Shown: positions 54,173 through 63,543, numbered from the stretch's first letter. The stretch is DNA of 64,000 bases from Brevundimonas diminuta (GCF_022654015.1 NZ_CP073063.1:1364001-1428000), one strand, 5' to 3'. Made by a program: numbers and translations. Notes: generated by a model not told the origin, from the sequence alone.

Positions 54173-54806
54173 CGGCGGACTTGCGGCTCATGCGAGCCTT
54201 CACCAGGCGATAGACCACGGCGACGATCAGGATGGTGACGGCGAGGCCGCCGATCAGCAGGGTGGGGCCGTGGGCCTCGCTGAGCACTTCCATCTTCGCC
54301 AGGCCCTGGGCGGCGAGATAGCCCGGCGCTAGCATGGCCATCACCCAGACGATCCCGGATGTGACATTGCCGAACTGGAAGGCGCGCTGACGCATCCTGA
54401 GCATGCCCAGCGTCAGGGGCACGAAGGCGCGCAAGGGCCCGAAAAAGCGGCCCACGAAGATCGACATGACGCCGTAGCGGCGGCAGTACAGACGCGTCCA
54501 GGCGATGCGGCGACGGTGCGCCTTGAACATCGGGCGCTGGAGGAAGCGCACGCCCAGCCGACGTCCGGCCCAGTAGGAGATGGCGTCGCCGATGACCGCG
54601 CCGATGACGCAACCGACGATGACGTTGACGGGATCCAGCACGCCGGCCGCGATCAGGCCGCCCGCCGCGACCAGCAGGCCGGTGGCGGGCACGAAGGCGC
54701 CGACGACGGCCAGCGACTCGACGAACACGACCAGACCCAGCATGACGCCGGCCCACATATGGTTGCGGGCGATGAAATCGCCCACGGCTTGCAACAGGGA
54801 ATCCAT
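54144..54806 (-). CDS. DedA-family membrane protein
   Basis: 220 residues from MDSLLQAVGDF. SNARE-associated/VTT domain: FVESLAVVGAFVPATGLLVAAGGL, GAVIGDAISYWAGRRLG, FVGRFFGPLRAFVPLTLGMLRM with the conserved Arg pair, and GIVWVMAMLAPGYLAAQG. DedA proteins recycle undecaprenyl phosphate or phospholipids across the inner membrane and support division and proton-motive-force homeostasis. C-terminus overlaps the DUF817 gene tail-to-tail. Confidence 0.92.
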   Translation of the reverse strand: MDSLLQAVGDFIARNHMWAGVMLGLVVFVESLAVVGAFVPATGLLVAAGGLIAAGVLDPVNVIVGCVIGAVIGDAISYWAGRRLGVRFLQRPMFKAHRRRIAWTRLYCRRYGVMSIFVGRFFGPLRAFVPLTLGMLRMRQRAFQFGNVTSGIVWVMAMLAPGYLAAQGLAKMEVLSEAHGPTLLIGGLAVTILIVAVVYRLVKARMSRKSAVMRGALQGR

Positions 54807-54878
54807 ACGAAGGCCTTGGGGGAGGAAGGCGGGGTCGGTCGAGGGCAAACCGACGTAGGGCGACCTTATGTCACCCGC

Positions 54879-55472
54879 TTACGGCAGGCGTGTGACCTTG
54901 GCGGCCAGGTCGGGACGCGGCCGTTCCAGCGCGGGTTCCTTCAGCGTGCCGATGTGGATGAAGCCGGCGACGCTCTCGCCCTCGGTCAGGCCGAACAGGG
55001 CGACGCCTTGCGGGTCGTAGCTGTACCAGTCGGTGATCCAGCTGGACGAATAGCCGAAGCTGGAAGCCGCGTGTTCCAGGTTCATGCAGACCGCGCCCGC
55101 TGACAGGTGCTGCTCCCAGATCGGCTTGGACCCTTCGACCGGTGTCGAGACGACCAGGATGGTGACGGGTGCGGCGGTCAGCTTGGCCAGGACCGCCTGA
55201 TCCTTGGCCGGGCCGTTGCGCAGTTCGACCAGCACGGCGAGGCGCGCGGCGATGTCGGCGCGCGATTGGGGACCCAGGACCACGAACCGCCACGGGAACA
55301 GCTTGCCGTGGTCGGGCGTGCGGGCGCCCAGGGTCAGGATCTCGTCCAGCTCCGCCTCGGACGGGCCGGGTGCGACCAGGGCCTGGGCCGGGGCGGAGCG
55401 CCGCTGGGCCAGGCGGTCCCGGAAATCTTTCGACGGAACGGGCGGGGGCAGGGGTTCGTTGAGCGCGACCAT
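54879..55472 (-). CDS. Nitroreductase-family flavoprotein
   Basis: 197 residues. FMN-binding nitroreductase fold close to YdjA: RRSAPAQALVAPGPSEAELDEIL, ARTPDHGKLFPWRFVVLG near 50-67, SAGAVCMNLEHAASSFGYSSSWITDWY, and GFIHIGTLKEPALERPRP at the end. It reduces nitro compounds or quinones with NAD(P)H; natural substrate unknown. Divergent from the Nudix-cysE pair (45-base gap). Confidence 0.9.
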   Translation of the reverse strand: MVALNEPLPPPVPSKDFRDRLAQRRSAPAQALVAPGPSEAELDEILTLGARTPDHGKLFPWRFVVLGPQSRADIAARLAVLVELRNGPAKDQAVLAKLTAAPVTILVVSTPVEGSKPIWEQHLSAGAVCMNLEHAASSFGYSSSWITDWYSYDPQGVALFGLTEGESVAGFIHIGTLKEPALERPRPDLAAKVTRLP

Positions 55473-55517
55473 GCCGTCTAGCTAGGCTTTCATCCGCGTC
55501 TTCGCCATAGGTGGCCC

Positions 55518-56144
55518 ATGCGCAAATCCGACGAACCGAAATGGGCCGAGGGGCTGGCGAAACCGCCGGCCTGGCGCAGCGACGGAACCGAGACGGTGTT
55601 CGACAGCCCTTGGATGGCGCTGACCCGGCATCCGGCGACGGCGCCGACCGGGATGAAGGCCGACTATGCCGTCGTGCGGTTCAAGAACGTCGGGACGGGC
55701 GTCCTGCCCGTGCACGAGGACGGGACGGTGACTCTGGTGGGCCAGCAGCGCTTCGCCCACGCCAACTACAGCTGGGAAATGCCCGAGGGCGGCGCGCCGC
55801 TGGACGAAGATCCGTTCGACGGCATCCGGCGCGAACTGGCCGAAGAGGCGGGGTTGCAGGCCGAACACTGGCTGCCGGCGCTGAAGGTCGAGATGTCGAA
55901 CTCCATCACCGACGAGATCGCCATGACCTGGATCGCCTGGGGCCTGTCGCCCGCGCCGACCGACCCGGACCCGACCGAGATCATCGCCGTGGTGCGTGTG
56001 CCGTTCGTGGATCTGCTGGACGAGATCGGGCGGGGAACGGTGCGTGACAGCCTGACGGTGGCGACGGCCTACAAGGCCTATCATATGGCGATGAACGGCG
56101 AACTGCCCGAGGCGCTGGCGCGCGCCTTGCTGGGGCGCGTATGA
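55518..56144 (+). CDS. Nudix hydrolase
   Basis: 208 residues. Nudix box complete: EGGAPLDEDPFDGIRRELAEEAGL, matching G-x5-E-x7-REUxEExGU. Preceded by HEDGTVTLVGQQRFAHANYSWEMPEGG, the pattern of ADP-ribose pyrophosphatase-like enzymes. Overlaps cysE by ATGA, so the two are translated together. Confidence 0.88.
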   Translation: MRKSDEPKWAEGLAKPPAWRSDGTETVFDSPWMALTRHPATAPTGMKADYAVVRFKNVGTGVLPVHEDGTVTLVGQQRFAHANYSWEMPEGGAPLDEDPFDGIRRELAEEAGLQAEHWLPALKVEMSNSITDEIAMTWIAWGLSPAPTDPDPTEIIAVVRVPFVDLLDEIGRGTVRDSLTVATAYKAYHMAMNGELPEALARALLGRV

Positions 56145-56992
56145 TGTCGCCGAAGGAGCCGGTCATGGCCAAGCTGGAAGTCGTTGCGGAAACCGAAATC
56201 GACAGCGTGTGGCGTCAGCTGCGCGCCTCGGCCGAGGCGGCGTCGCGCGAGGAGCCGCAACTGGGCTCGCAGATGAATGCGGTGATCCTGTCGCACGACG
56301 ACCTGGCTGGCGCGCTGAGCTTCCAGATCGCGCGCAAGCTGGCGGACGGCGAGATGAGCGCCATGTCGGTGCGCGAGGTCTGCCTGTCGGCGTTCAAGGC
56401 CGATCCGTCGATGGTCGAGGCGGCGGAGGCGGACCTTCAAGCCGTGGCCGAACGCGACCCGGCGATCCGCAACCTGTTGCAGCCCTTCCTGTATTTCAAA
56501 GGCTTCCAGGCCTTGCAGGGCTGGCGCGTGGCGCATTGGCTGTGGGGGCAGGGGCGCGAGACGCTGGCCTTCCATTTCCAGAGCCGGATCTCCGAACTGT
56601 TCCAGCTGGACATCCATCCGGCCGCGCAGATGGGCAAGGGGCTGTTTCTGGATCACGGCACGGGCATCGTGATCGGGGAGACGGCGGTGGTTGGCGACGA
56701 CGTGTCGATGCTGCACGGGGTGACCCTGGGCGGGACGGGCGCCGAACGCGGCGATCGCCATCCCAAGATCGGCAAAGGCGTCCTGCTGGGCGCCGGGGCC
56801 AAGGTGCTGGGCAATATCCACGTCGGCGACTACGCCAAGGTGGCGTCCGGCTCGGTGGTGCTGAAGGCCGTGCCGTCCGGCTGCACCGTGGCGGGGGTGC
56901 CGGCCCGGCTGGTCAACTGCCCGACCAACGCCGAACCGGCCCGCACCATGGATCACACACTGGCCGATGTGGTGTACGACTTCGTCATCTGA
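56141..56992 (+). CDS. cysE: Serine O-acetyltransferase
   Basis: 283 residues from ATG 56141, overlapping the Nudix stop; a second ATG follows directly, and 56165 is also possible. First step of cysteine synthesis: acetyl-CoA plus serine gives O-acetylserine. N-terminal helical domain (about 15-150) with AVILSHDDLAGALSFQIARKL. Left-handed beta-helix with FLDHGTGIVIGETAVVGDDVSMLHGVTLGGTG (active-site His and Asp) and HPKIGKGVLLGAGAKVLGNIHVG. The C-terminus ends DFVI, the Ile being the kind that docks into O-acetylserine sulfhydrylase. Confidence 0.96.
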   Translation: MMSPKEPVMAKLEVVAETEIDSVWRQLRASAEAASREEPQLGSQMNAVILSHDDLAGALSFQIARKLADGEMSAMSVREVCLSAFKADPSMVEAAEADLQAVAERDPAIRNLLQPFLYFKGFQALQGWRVAHWLWGQGRETLAFHFQSRISELFQLDIHPAAQMGKGLFLDHGTGIVIGETAVVGDDVSMLHGVTLGGTGAERGDRHPKIGKGVLLGAGAKVLGNIHVGDYAKVASGSVVLKAVPSGCTVAGVPARLVNCPTNAEPARTMDHTLADVVYDFVI

Positions 56993-57001
56993 GCCGACGT
57001 C

Positions 57002-59077
57002 TCACAAGGCGATCCTGAGCGAGGCGCGGACGCTGCGCGGGGCGCCGGGGTAGATCCACAGGGCGCTGTAGGAGCTGGCGGCGTAACGCGCGTCAAACAG
57101 GTTGTCGACCTCGACGCGGGCGGTGACCTGGGGCGTCAGGCCATAGTCCAGCGCCGCCTTGGCCTTCCAGTAGGCGGGCAGTTCGGGCGCGCCGAGCGCC
57201 AGGCCGCCGGCCCGATCACCAACGTAGGCCGCGCCGGTCATGAACGACCAGGTCGTGCCGTGGGTCGTGGGGAAGCGACCGATGACGAACAGCGAGCCGG
57301 AATGTTCGGGAACGTTCAGCACGGCGTCGGTGGCGAAGGCGCGGTCGTCGGCCCTGGCGTCGGTCCAGCCGTAGTTGGCGACCACCTGCCAGGCGTCGTC
57401 GATCTTCAAGGCGCCGTCCAGTTCGATCCCGTGCGTCGTCAGCTTGCCGACCGGGGCCAGGAAATTGGGATCGACCGGATCGGTCGTCAGAATGTTCGAC
57501 TTCTCGATGTCGAAGACGGTGGCGGCGAGGTCCAGACCGTCCCAGGCGCCGGCCAGGCCGATCTCATAGCCCTTGCCATCCTCGGGTGCGAAGCTGGAGC
57601 CGTCGCGGCCCGTGCCCGAGTTCAGCACGAACGACTGACCATAGCTGGCGTGGGCGGTCAGGTTGTCGGTCAGGCGATAGCGGGCGGCGAAACGGTATTT
57701 CAGGGGCGTGTCGCGGGCCTCGCCGACGGCGCCGGTGCGGTTGTTTCGGATGGTCTGATCGTAGTCGTCGAACCGCAGCCCGGCCAGCAGGCTGAGGCGG
57801 TCGTTCACCTCCCACAGATCCTGGGCGTACAGGGTGACGACGTCGCGCGTTTCCAGATTGTCGGTAAAAGGCAGGGGCGTCGGCGGCGTGACCGCGCCAT
57901 AGACGGGATTGAGGACATTGATCGGATAGGGATTGGCCGCAGTCGGATTGATGCGCAGCCACTTCTCGCCATAGGTCAGCTGATAGGCCTTCACCCCGAA
58001 ACCGAGGTTGTGAACGCCCAGTTCCGTCTGGAGCACGCCGTTCAGCTCCAGCCGGGCCGACAGGTCCTCGACCGAGAAGTCGCGTCCGCGGCGCTGGCGC
58101 CACAACTGATCGCCGACCAGGCGCGAATGGTCGCTCGACAGACCCTTTAGCGAGCCGCCGCGCCAGGCGACGCCGCCGTTCAGGCTCCAGTCGTCATTGA
58201 TCCGGTACTCGCCGGTGATCTGATGCCGTTCGTTCCGGAACCGGGTCACGCCGTCGCCGGGCTCGCCGTAGTAGTTCGAGGGCGGCAGGAACAGCGCGTC
58301 GCCGTTGATCGCCGGCATTCCTCGGTCGAACAGGGCGGTGAAGGTGGTGAACTCGCCCACATAGGTCAGGCGCAGATCATCGTTTGGACGCCAGGTCAGG
58401 GACGGCGCCACCACGGTGCGGTCCAGGCCGACATAGTCGCGCCAGCCGTTTGAGGTCTCGCCCGCCACCACAAGCCGTCCGGCCAGGGTGTCGTTGACCG
58501 GACCGGTCAGGTCCAGTTCGCCGCGACGCAGGCCGAACGATCCCACCGTGGCGGTAAAGGCGGCGGCGGTGGCAAAGCGCGGTGTCTTGGACACGATATT
58601 GATGCGTCCGGCCGGATCGATGTCGCCGAACAGCGCGCCGGACGGCCCCTTCAGCACTTCGATCCGCTCGGATGTGGCCGGGTCACGAGGCGGGGCCATG
58701 CCGCGATTGGCCAGAAAGCCGTCGACATAATATTCCGCCCCGCCGTCGGGCGTGCCCAGGAAGCCGCGAATGGCGAAGTTGTCCATGACGCCGCCGCGAT
58801 TGTTCTGCTGACTGACGCAGCTGACTAGTTCCAGCGCATCGGCCAGGCGCGTCGCGCCCACGGCCTTGATCAGATCGTTCTCGATAGCGCGGCTGGACGG
58901 CGACATGGCCTCGGTGATCGGTCCTGCGCCCAGGGTCAGGTCACGCGGCGCCGAGCGGCGGCCCAGAACGACGATCTCCCCTACCGTTTCAGGCTCGACC
59001 GCCGCGACAGCGACGGGGGCGGGGGCGTTGGCGGCGACCAGCAGGCACGCGCCGGCGCAGCTCAGAAGGAGGGACAA
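57002..59077 (-). CDS. TonB-dependent siderophore-type receptor
   Basis: 691 residues. A signal peptide (about 1-25) is followed by the plug domain: IENDLIKAVGATRLADALELV, DNFAIRGFLG, YYVDGFLANRG, RIEVLKGPSGALFGDIDPAGRINIVSKTP, the classical siderophore-receptor pattern with GxINIVSK. It then forms a 22-stranded barrel ending APRSVRASLRIAL. A TonB box is not obvious (perhaps GEIVVLG near 33-39). It imports ferric siderophores or similar chelates with energy from TonB. Divergent from a membrane protein; the short gap holds TGTTATACTGTATC but no clear Fur box. Confidence 0.93.
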   Translation of the reverse strand: MSLLLSCAGACLLVAANAPAPVAVAAVEPETVGEIVVLGRRSAPRDLTLGAGPITEAMSPSSRAIENDLIKAVGATRLADALELVSCVSQQNNRGGVMDNFAIRGFLGTPDGGAEYYVDGFLANRGMAPPRDPATSERIEVLKGPSGALFGDIDPAGRINIVSKTPRFATAAAFTATVGSFGLRRGELDLTGPVNDTLAGRLVVAGETSNGWRDYVGLDRTVVAPSLTWRPNDDLRLTYVGEFTTFTALFDRGMPAINGDALFLPPSNYYGEPGDGVTRFRNERHQITGEYRINDDWSLNGGVAWRGGSLKGLSSDHSRLVGDQLWRQRRGRDFSVEDLSARLELNGVLQTELGVHNLGFGVKAYQLTYGEKWLRINPTAANPYPINVLNPVYGAVTPPTPLPFTDNLETRDVVTLYAQDLWEVNDRLSLLAGLRFDDYDQTIRNNRTGAVGEARDTPLKYRFAARYRLTDNLTAHASYGQSFVLNSGTGRDGSSFAPEDGKGYEIGLAGAWDGLDLAATVFDIEKSNILTTDPVDPNFLAPVGKLTTHGIELDGALKIDDAWQVVANYGWTDARADDRAFATDAVLNVPEHSGSLFVIGRFPTTHGTTWSFMTGAAYVGDRAGGLALGAPELPAYWKAKAALDYGLTPQVTARVEVDNLFDARYAASSYSALWIYPGAPRSVRASLRIAL

Positions 59078-59128
59078 GGCAGGCTCCGTTTGAAATGTTA
59101 TACTGTATCGGCTATCCGCTTCCGCCTG

Positions 59129-60328
59129 ATGATGTCAACCGCTGCAACGCTTGTTCCCGCCTCCGATTCTTCGACTGCCGCGCCCCGCCGTGCGGTCGGT
59201 CGGATCCGATCCATCGACGCCCTGCGAGGCCTGGTCATCCTGCTGATGCTGGTCGATCACGCGCGGGAGTTCTTCTTCATCCACGCCCAGGTCTCGGACC
59301 CGATGAATGTGGAGACGACCTCGCCGGCGTTGTTCTTCACCCGGCTGTCGGCCCATTTGTGCGCGCCGGTGTTCGTGGCCCTGACGGGGTTGGGGGCCTG
59401 GCTGTACGGAAACAAGCAGGCGGGCGGCGGGAACGGCGCCGGCGCGGCATCGGCCTTTCTGCTGAAGCGCGGTTTGTTTCTGGTCGTGCTGGAGTTGACG
59501 GTGGTCAACTTCGCCTGGACCTTCTCGATCACGCCCGAGTTGATCTACCTGCAGGTGATCTGGGTCATTGGCCTGTCGATGATCGCGCTGGCGGCCCTGG
59601 TGCATCTGCAGCGCCCGGTGCTGATCGCCGTTGGGCTGGTCATCGTGTTGGGTCACAATCTGCTGGACCCGATCACCATCGCGGCGGGACAGCCGGGCCA
59701 TGCGATCTGGGCTGTGCTGCATGATCGCGGATTTATAGACTTACCTTGGGGCGGTCAGGCGAGGACGTCCTATCCGCTGCTGCCTTGGATCGGGGTGGCG
59801 GCCCTGGGCTATGCCATCGGCCCGTGGTTCGCAGGCGAGCAGAGGACGCGGCTGAGGCGGCTGGTGCTGATCGGAGTGGGCGCGCTGGCTCTATTCATCG
59901 TGCTGCGGGCGATCGATGTCTATGGGGATGCGCCGTGGGCCGTGCAGGCGACGCCGATCCAGACGGTGATGAGCGTGCTGAACCTGACCAAATATCCGCC
60001 GTCGGCCGACTTCCTGCTGCTGACGCTGGCCGTCGGGGCGCTGATCCTGGCGGGGCTGGAAAAGGCGCCCGATCGGTTGGTCGGCGTGTTGGCGGTCTTT
60101 GGCGGAGCGCCGCTGTTCTTCTATCTGATCCACCTCTACGGGCTGCATCTGCTGAACCTGGCGGCCCTGATGCTGTTCGGCGCCAATCAGGGCGAGGGCT
60201 TCGGCGTGCCCGGCGTTGGCTGGGTGTGGTTGCTGGCGGCCGTGGTCGCCGTGCCCTGCTGGTTCGCCTGCCGCTGGTTCGGCGGGGTCAAGCGGCGCAG
60301 TTCGCAATGGTGGATGAAGTATCTCTGA
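59129..60328 (+). CDS. DUF1624 / acyltransferase-like membrane protein
   Basis: 399 residues from the ATG pair at 59129/59132. The start is uncertain, and the frame is open to 59090, close to the divergent TonB gene. Ten or so membrane segments. Begins RIRSIDALRGLVILLMLVDHAREFF, the heparan-alpha-glucosaminide N-acetyltransferase/DUF1624 hallmark with active-site-like Asp and His. Also KRGLFLVVLELTVVNFAW and FGGAPLFFYLIHLYGLHLL. It may acetylate a sugar across the inner membrane; the substrate is unknown. Confidence 0.85.
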   Translation: MMSTAATLVPASDSSTAAPRRAVGRIRSIDALRGLVILLMLVDHAREFFFIHAQVSDPMNVETTSPALFFTRLSAHLCAPVFVALTGLGAWLYGNKQAGGGNGAGAASAFLLKRGLFLVVLELTVVNFAWTFSITPELIYLQVIWVIGLSMIALAALVHLQRPVLIAVGLVIVLGHNLLDPITIAAGQPGHAIWAVLHDRGFIDLPWGGQARTSYPLLPWIGVAALGYAIGPWFAGEQRTRLRRLVLIGVGALALFIVLRAIDVYGDAPWAVQATPIQTVMSVLNLTKYPPSADFLLLTLAVGALILAGLEKAPDRLVGVLAVFGGAPLFFYLIHLYGLHLLNLAALMLFGANQGEGFGVPGVGWVWLLAAVVAVPCWFACRWFGGVKRRSSQWWMKYL

Positions 60329-60413
60329 GACGGGAAAATGCGCGACGCCAGTTTCCCTGAACCACCGATGTCTCTAGGGTCCGCCGCCAACGTTCAGACC
60401 ATGAGGCCCCCCC

Positions 60414-60623
60414 GTGAAAGACACCGACCTGAAGCGCATCGAGGCCCACCTCAAGCGCACCTTCAACACCGGCGGCATCATCGTGAAGGCCCGCCCCAAG
60501 CAGAATGACTCGGCCGAGGTCTATGTCGGCGACGAGTTCATCGGCATCGTCTTCGAGGACGAGGACGAGGAAGGCTCGTTCATGTTTGAAATGGCGATCC
60601 TGGCCGAAGACCTTCCGGCCTAA
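60414..60623 (+). CDS. DUF3126-family small protein
   Basis: 69 residues starting at GTG 60414. Pattern LKRIEAHLKRTFNTGGI, KARPKQNDSAEVYVGDEFIGIVFEDEDEEGSF, ending MAILAEDLP, is the alphaproteobacterial DUF3126 family; acidic, cytoplasmic, function unknown. Followed by a strong terminator. Confidence 0.88.
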   Translation: MKDTDLKRIEAHLKRTFNTGGIIVKARPKQNDSAEVYVGDEFIGIVFEDEDEEGSFMFEMAILAEDLPA

Positions 60624-60638
60624 CCGCCGACCGATCCG

Positions 60639-60669
60639 ACCGCCCGGCGTGAATGCGCCGGGCGGTTTT
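60639..60669 (+). terminator. Terminator after the DUF3126 gene
   Basis: Perfect 11-bp stem ACCGCCCGGCG / CGCCGGGCGGT, six-base loop, followed by TTTC. Confidence 0.92.
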
Positions 60670-60703
60670 CGTTTGCGCCGACCCGTTCAGCGATACGGGC
60701 CGG

Positions 60704-60955
60704 TCAGCGCGTGGGGGCCGCGCGTTCGAGGCCATAGAGCGCCTCGACAATGTCCTCGGCCTTCTGCTGGACCAGTTGCTGGGCGTCGTGGACGCCGCGA
60801 TTGTAGAAGGCGCCGCCGATCTCCTTGCCGATGAAGTCCAGCAGCATCTCGGCCGGAAGCTGGCCGAGTTCCTGATCCAGTTCGCGGGCGAAATAGTCGC
60901 GCAGTTTGGCGGTGATCGCCGCGCGTTCTTCCCTGGAGAATTCGATCGGTTTCAT
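60704..60955 (-). CDS. DUF2164-family protein
   Basis: 83 residues: EFSREERAAITAKLRDYF, LPAEMLLDFIGKEIGGAFYNRGVHDAQQLVQ, typical of DUF2164. Mostly helical and cytoplasmic; function unknown. Its ATG overlaps the stop of the ABC-F gene (ATGA), so it is coupled to it. Confidence 0.88.
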   Translation of the reverse strand: MKPIEFSREERAAITAKLRDYFARELDQELGQLPAEMLLDFIGKEIGGAFYNRGVHDAQQLVQQKAEDIVEALYGLERAAPTR

Positions 60956-62874
60956 GCGACCTCGGCCAGGGCTTCTTCGGCGGCAACCCAGGCGGCTTCG
61001 GCGGCGGCGAGATCAGCCTCCGTCTTGGCGCGGGCGCGGGTCAGGCCTTCCAGGGCCTTGGGATTGCTGACCGAGGCGGTGGCCATGTCGTCGTCGATGC
61101 GGGCGATCTCGGCCGTCAGGCGGGTCATGGTCTCCTCCGCCTTCTTGACCGCGTGACGCAGGGTTGAGGGCGAAGGGCCGGATCGCTTCTTGTTGCCCCT
61201 ATCGTTCGCGCCCCCGCCTTTTGAAGAATTGGCGCTCTCTGCTTGAGGGGCGCCTGAGCTCGCTTTGGCCTCTTCCTTCTTGATCTGGCTGGGCTTGGCG
61301 ATGGCCTGTTTGGCGCGGTCGAGGACGAACTTGGCGTAGTCGTCCATGTCGCCGTCGAACGGCTTGACCGTGCCGTCGGCGGCCAGCCACAGGCGATCCG
61401 CCACCATTTCCATCAGCGAGCGGTCGTGGGTGATCAGGATGACGGCGCCGTTGTAGTCGTTCAGCGCATCCAGCAAGGCGCGGCGGCTGTCGATGTCCAG
61501 GTGGTTGGTCGGTTCGTCCAGGATCAGGACGTGGGGCGCATCCATCGCCACCATGTTCAGCAGCAGGCGCGCGCGCTCGCCGCCCGACAGGCTATCGACC
61601 GTGGTCTCCTGCTTCTCATAGCCCAGGCCGAACTGGGCCAGTTTGGAGCGGCGGGCGCTTTCGGGCGCGTCGGGCATGGCGCGGCGGATGATCTCCAGCG
61701 GCGTGTCGGTCGGATCCATCGCCTCGATCTGGTGCTGGTGAAACCAGCCGACGCGCATCTTCCTGTCGCGGTGAAGTTCGCCCTCGGACACGTCCAGAGC
61801 GCCGGCGATCATCTTGGCGAAGGTGGACTTGCCGGCGCCGTTGACGCCGAGCAGGCCGATCCGGTCGTCAAGATCCATGCGGAGGTTCAGATTGCGCAGG
61901 ATCGGCTTGCCCGGCTCATAGCCGACATTGGCCCGCTCCAGCCGGATCAGCGGCGGGGCCAGCGGGCGCGGCGGAGAGGGCAGGGTGAAGGGGGCGACGC
62001 GCTCCTCGATCGTGGTGGCCACGGGCTGCATCTTCTCAAGCCGCTTCATGCGCGACTGGGCCTGGGCGGCCTTGGAGGCCTTGGCCTTGAAGCGATCGAC
62101 GAAGGCCTGAAGGTGAGCGCGTTCGGCGTCCTGCTTGGCCTTGGCCGACAACTGCAGCCGGGCCTTTTCCGCGCGGGCCTTTTCGAAGGCGTCGTAGTTG
62201 CCGGTGTAGAGGGTCAGGGTGTGGTTCGCGAGGTGCAGGATGTGGGTGCAGACCTCGTTCAGCATCTCGCGGTCGTGGGAGATGATCAGGGCGGTGTGCG
62301 GGTATTTCTTCAGCCGCGCCTCCAGCCACAGGGCGCCTTCCAGGTCGAGGTAGTTGGTCGGTTCGTCCAGCAGCAGCATGTCCGGCTCGGCGAACAGGGC
62401 CGCCGCCAAAGCGACGCGCATCCGCCAGCCGCCCGAGAACTCCGACATCGGCCGGGCCTGGTTTTCCTGATCGAAGCCCAGGCCGACCAGGATTTCGGCG
62501 GCGCGCGCGGGCGCGGCGTCGGCGTCGATCTCGATCAGGCGCGACCAGATCTCGCCCATCTCTTCCGGCTCTGCGGTCTCGAGCCGGCCCAGCAGGGTAT
62601 GGCGTTCGACGTCGGCCTCTAGGATAGTGTCGATGACGCTGACGGGGGTCGCCGGATGCTCCTGATCGACCGAGCCGATACGGGCGGTCTTGGGCAGGCT
62701 GATCTCGTCGCCGGCGGCGTGAAGCTCGCCCAGGATCAGCTTGAACAGGGTCGACTTGCCGATGCCGTTGCGGCCGACCAGACCGACCTTGGAGCCGGGC
62801 GGCAGGCTGACGGAGGCGTCCACGAGAAACTTGCGGCCCCAGGCGTTGAAGGTCAGGTCGGTGATCTGGAGCAT
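60952..62874 (-). CDS. ABC-F family ATPase (Uup/YheS-like)
   Basis: 640 residues. Two ABC domains: VGRNGIGKSTLFKL near 33, FSGGWRMRVALAAALF and LLLDEPTNYLDLEG; then GVNGAGKSTFAKMIAG, LSGGERARLLLN and LILDEPTNHLDIDSR. The linker (about 235-300) carries the basic P-site tRNA interaction motif region typical of ABC-F proteins. The C-terminal 100 residues are a Lys/Ala/Ser-rich stretch and coiled coil (KKAEETMTRLTAEIARIDDD), as in Uup, which binds DNA or ribosomes. Acts on stalled ribosomes by family knowledge. Confidence 0.93.
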   Translation of the reverse strand: MLQITDLTFNAWGRKFLVDASVSLPPGSKVGLVGRNGIGKSTLFKLILGELHAAGDEISLPKTARIGSVDQEHPATPVSVIDTILEADVERHTLLGRLETAEPEEMGEIWSRLIEIDADAAPARAAEILVGLGFDQENQARPMSEFSGGWRMRVALAAALFAEPDMLLLDEPTNYLDLEGALWLEARLKKYPHTALIISHDREMLNEVCTHILHLANHTLTLYTGNYDAFEKARAEKARLQLSAKAKQDAERAHLQAFVDRFKAKASKAAQAQSRMKRLEKMQPVATTIEERVAPFTLPSPPRPLAPPLIRLERANVGYEPGKPILRNLNLRMDLDDRIGLLGVNGAGKSTFAKMIAGALDVSEGELHRDRKMRVGWFHQHQIEAMDPTDTPLEIIRRAMPDAPESARRSKLAQFGLGYEKQETTVDSLSGGERARLLLNMVAMDAPHVLILDEPTNHLDIDSRRALLDALNDYNGAVILITHDRSLMEMVADRLWLAADGTVKPFDGDMDDYAKFVLDRAKQAIAKPSQIKKEEAKASSGAPQAESANSSKGGGANDRGNKKRSGPSPSTLRHAVKKAEETMTRLTAEIARIDDDMATASVSNPKALEGLTRARAKTEADLAAAEAAWVAAEEALAEVA

Positions 62875-63025
62875 TGCAGCGAAGGTTCTTCGATTGGTCG
62901 GCGTCCCTCAATCGGCAGGTCGCCATGCGGCGTGCGTCAGGGATGCAAAAAGGGACGGTTGGAAACGTGGGAGGTGGTCGCTATAAGCCCGCGACACTCA
63001 ATCTCCCAACAAGAAGTCAATTCCC

Positions 63026-63445
63026 ATGACCGAACGTACCTTCTCGATCATCAAGCCCGACGCCACGCGCCGCAACCTGACCGGCGCGATCAACGCCGTG
63101 ATCGAAGGCGCCGGCCTGCGCATCGTGGCCCAGCGCCGCGTCAAGCTGACGACTGAACAGGCCAAGAAATTCTACGAAGTGCACGCCGAGCGCCCGTTCT
63201 ACGGCGAACTGGTCGAGCAGATGACGGCCGAGCCGGTCGTCGTTCAGGTGCTGGAAGGCGACAACGCCGTCGCCGCCTATCGTGAAGTCATGGGCGCCAC
63301 CAACCCGGAGCAGGCCGCCGAAGGCACCATCCGCAAGCAGTTCGCCCTGTCGATCGGTGAAAACTCGGTCCACGGTTCGGACAGCCAGGACAACGCCAAG
63401 ATCGAAATCGCCCAGTTCTTCACCGACGACCAGATCGTCGGCTAA
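63026..63445 (+). CDS. ndk: Nucleoside diphosphate kinase
   Basis: 139 residues, standard size. Makes NTPs and dNTPs from diphosphates with [21 protein letters not shown] at the start, [36 protein letters not shown], and the phospho-His in [16 protein letters not shown] near residue 117. Followed by repeats and a terminator. Confidence 0.97.
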   Translation: MTERTFSIIKPDATRRNLTGAINAVIEGAGLRIVAQRRVKLTTEQAKKFYEVHAERPFYGELVEQMTAEPVVVQVLEGDNAVAAYREVMGATNPEQAAEGTIRKQFALSIGENSVHGSDSQDNAKIEIAQFFTDDQIVG

Positions 63446-63539
63446 GCGCTCAAGTCGCGAGGGACCGCGTCCCGAGCGTAGCACGAGCACCAAGCGCTCA
63501 AGTCGCAAGGAACCGCGTTCCGAGCGTAGCGCAAAAAAG
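63444..63539. repeat. Two 48-bp tandem repeats with conserved hairpin
   Basis: Units 63444-63491 and 63492-63539 both read AAGCGCTCAAGTCGCRAGG then ACCGCGT then YCCGAGCGTAGC. The inner dyad is GGGAC-CGC-GTCCC in the first and GGAAC-CGC-GTTCC in the second: a G-C pair became A-T, so pairing is kept. The first unit overlaps the last two bases of the ndk stop codon. Confidence 0.85.
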
Positions 63540-63543
63540 AGGA

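Noticed and set aside
59078..59128. Fur box between the TonB receptor and DUF1624 genes
   Set aside because: TGTTATACTGTATC is AT-rich and partly symmetric but matches the GATAATGATAATCATTATC consensus poorly.
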